64,000 nt of DNA. Origin: CAWKOH01 sp963851245 (GTDB lineage: Bacteria > Actinomycetota > Acidimicrobiia > Acidimicrobiales > Palsa-688). Of the stretch, positions 62,944-64,000 are shown piece after piece; within the stretch, counting starts at the first letter, position 1, and each line of letters starts with the position of its first letter. The notes under the pieces were generated by a model, which ran no database searches, was not told the origin of the DNA, and saw nothing but the letters and a program-made list of their open reading frames with translations. The DNA lies in assembly GCA_963851245.1 (NCBI GenBank), contig CAWKOH010000009.1, positions 248,001 through 312,000 of the forward strand, read 5' to 3'. Made by a program: the position numbers and the translations under genes.

Positions 62944-63698
62944 GTGGACCGGGTGTTCAGGGCCTTGGCCGATCGGACTCGAAGGAGCTTGCTGGACGAG
63001 CTTTTCCGGGAGGACGGCCAGACGCTGACCGCTCTCGAGGCGCGGTTCGAGATAACGCGCTTCGGAGTGATGAAGCACCTGGGCAGCTCGAGGAGGCCGG
63101 CCTGGTGATAACGAGGCGCCGAGGCCGCGAGAAGCTGCACTACCTGAACCCCGTCCCAATCCGGCTCATCCACGACCGCTGGGTGAGCAAGTACGCCGAG
63201 CCCTGGGCAGCCGCCCTCAGCGACCTGAAACACAGACTGGAGAGCCCGATGGAGAAGGTATTCGAGATCTACATTCGGACCACGCCCGATCGCCTCTGGG
63301 AGGCGATCACTGACCCCGACATACGGAGCAAGTACCAGTTCGGCGCCCGCATCGAATCCGACTGGACGCCGGCTCGTCGTATCGAGATGGCCGCGCCCGT
63401 GCGCCGGGCGGCCGCTCGGCGAGGGCGAGAACCTGGAGGTCGACCCGCCGCGCCGGCTGGTGCAGAGCATGGTCGCGCTCTGGAGCGATGACGTGGAGAG
63501 CCGAGGGCACGTCGCGGATCACCTGGGAGATCGAGCCGATCGGCGACTCCTGCCGGCTCACCGTGACCCACGACCAGCTGCGCGAGGGAGCCAACGACCG
63601 AGATCTACGGCGGCTGGCCGATGATCCTCTCCGGCCTCAAGACCTGGTTGGAGACCGGAAAGCTCCTGACCACACCGGGATCGCTCCTATACACGTGA
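62944..63698 (+). CDS. ArsR HTH fused to AHSA1/SRPBCC domain, frameshifted
   Basis: From GTG 62944: VDRVFRALADRTRRSLLDEL, FREDGQTLTALEARFEITRF then GVMKHL (recognition helix). A slip near 63080 leads to LEEAGLVITRRRGREKLHYL-NPVPI (wing) and IHDRWVSKYAEPWAAALSDL. The AHSA1 domain begins EKVFEIYIRTTPDRLWEAIT with DPDIRSKYQFGARIESDWTP. After further slips near 63400, 63490 and 63600 come VDPPRRLVQSMVALW, TSRITWEIEPIGDSCRLTVT and GGWPMILSGLKTWLETGKLL. About 250 residues. The family couples ligand sensing to repression; ligand unknown. Confidence 0.8.
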
Positions 63699-63731
63699 GC
63701 CTGGCGGCGACGGCTGCGTTACGCTCCCGGG

Positions 63732-64000
63732 ATGGACATCTACGACATCCCCATCAGTGACTTGGAAGGGTCGCCCTCGTCTCTGGCGCCTTACCAGGGG
63801 AAGGCCATCCTGGCGGTCAATGTCGCCTCCCGGTGCGGCCTCACGCCTCAGTACGAAGGCCTCGAGAGGTTGCAGAAGCGTTACGGTGATCGCGGCTTCA
63901 CGGTGCTCGGCTTCCCGTGCAACCAGTTCATGGGACAGGAGCCCGGAACCGCGGCAGAGATCCGTGAGTTCTGTTCGACCACCTATGGTGTCACTTTCCC
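63732..64000 (+). CDS. Glutathione peroxidase family, 3' end outside window
   Basis: 90 residues seen: MDIYDIPISDLEGSPSSLAP, AILAVNVASRCGLTPQYEGL (the NVAS-x-CG-x-T active site with Cys, not Sec) and FTVLGFPCNQFMGQEPGTAA (Gln site GFPCNQF-x-x-QEPG). It reduces peroxides, in bacteria mostly with thioredoxin. The C-terminal part with the Trp motif is cut off. Confidence 0.92.
   Translation, partial: MDIYDIPISDLEGSPSSLAPYQGKAILAVNVASRCGLTPQYEGLERLQKRYGDRGFTVLGFPCNQFMGQEPGTAAEIREFCSTTYGVTF

Overview
High-GC DNA (about two thirds G+C) that is most likely from an actinomycete. The pointers are a deazaflavin (F420)-type nitroreductase, DUF6325/SHOCT/DUF4118 proteins, DevS-like and MalT/LuxR-like regulators and a KdpFABC cluster. 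Genus and class cannot be read from the window. Many genes, including core ones such as kdpA, kdpB, the ClC channel and the hydrogenase-like large subunit, are broken by single-base frameshifts, usually at G/C runs. Long genes such as the 892-residue LuxR regulator, enolase and hyfB-like are intact. Many breaks may therefore be sequencing indels, so frameshifted genes here should not be assumed dead.

Positions 1-24,000 are accessory DNA: a toxin-antitoxin pair, about twenty small and mostly unknown genes, and four insertion sequences (a decayed IS1380-type element, two IS110-type elements, one IS21-type element). The small genes are separated by a family of about 53-76 bp imperfectly palindromic repeats. 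Read in the direction of the neighbouring gene these begin RCAKAAC-G-TTCGGTATTGCGC and end GATTCGGCG-WTCTG. Several abut or overlap the stop codon of the gene before them. This is the layout of an integron cassette array with attC-like sites, but the core sites are diverged and no integrase gene is in view. It is the best candidate for an undescribed system. Site orientation is + on the left (433-1558, perhaps 6472) and - on the right (9232-21513).

Positions 23,300-26,250 look like a junction scar. They hold a nucleotidyltransferase gene whose halves lie on opposite strands, a degenerate tRNA-Gly 3' fragment, a tail of a tyrosine recombinase, and a chimera of HD-domain and MFS transporter fragments.

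Positions 26,293-39,700 resemble a fluoride-response region. They hold enolase (a classic fluoride target), a MutS-like ATPase, a fluoride riboswitch ahead of a six-gene hydrogenase-4-like operon, UspA and DegV proteins, and a second fluoride riboswitch ahead of crcB-DUF190-crcB. The hydrogenase-like complex lacks the [NiFe] cysteines and the small-subunit Fe-S cysteines, so it belongs with energy-converting hydrogenase-related (Ehr) complexes and is probably not a hydrogenase.

Positions 40,800-57,500 are ion transport: a TetR regulator divergent from a ClC channel, an F420-type nitroreductase, two DUF4118 membrane proteins, a Ca2+/cation antiporter, and kdpFABC with a short kinase-less KdpD and a LuxR-type ATPase regulator. 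Positions 57,500-64,000 hold small stress-type proteins, a PAS histidine kinase, an ArsR-AHSA1 fusion with a clear operator, and the start of glutathione peroxidase.
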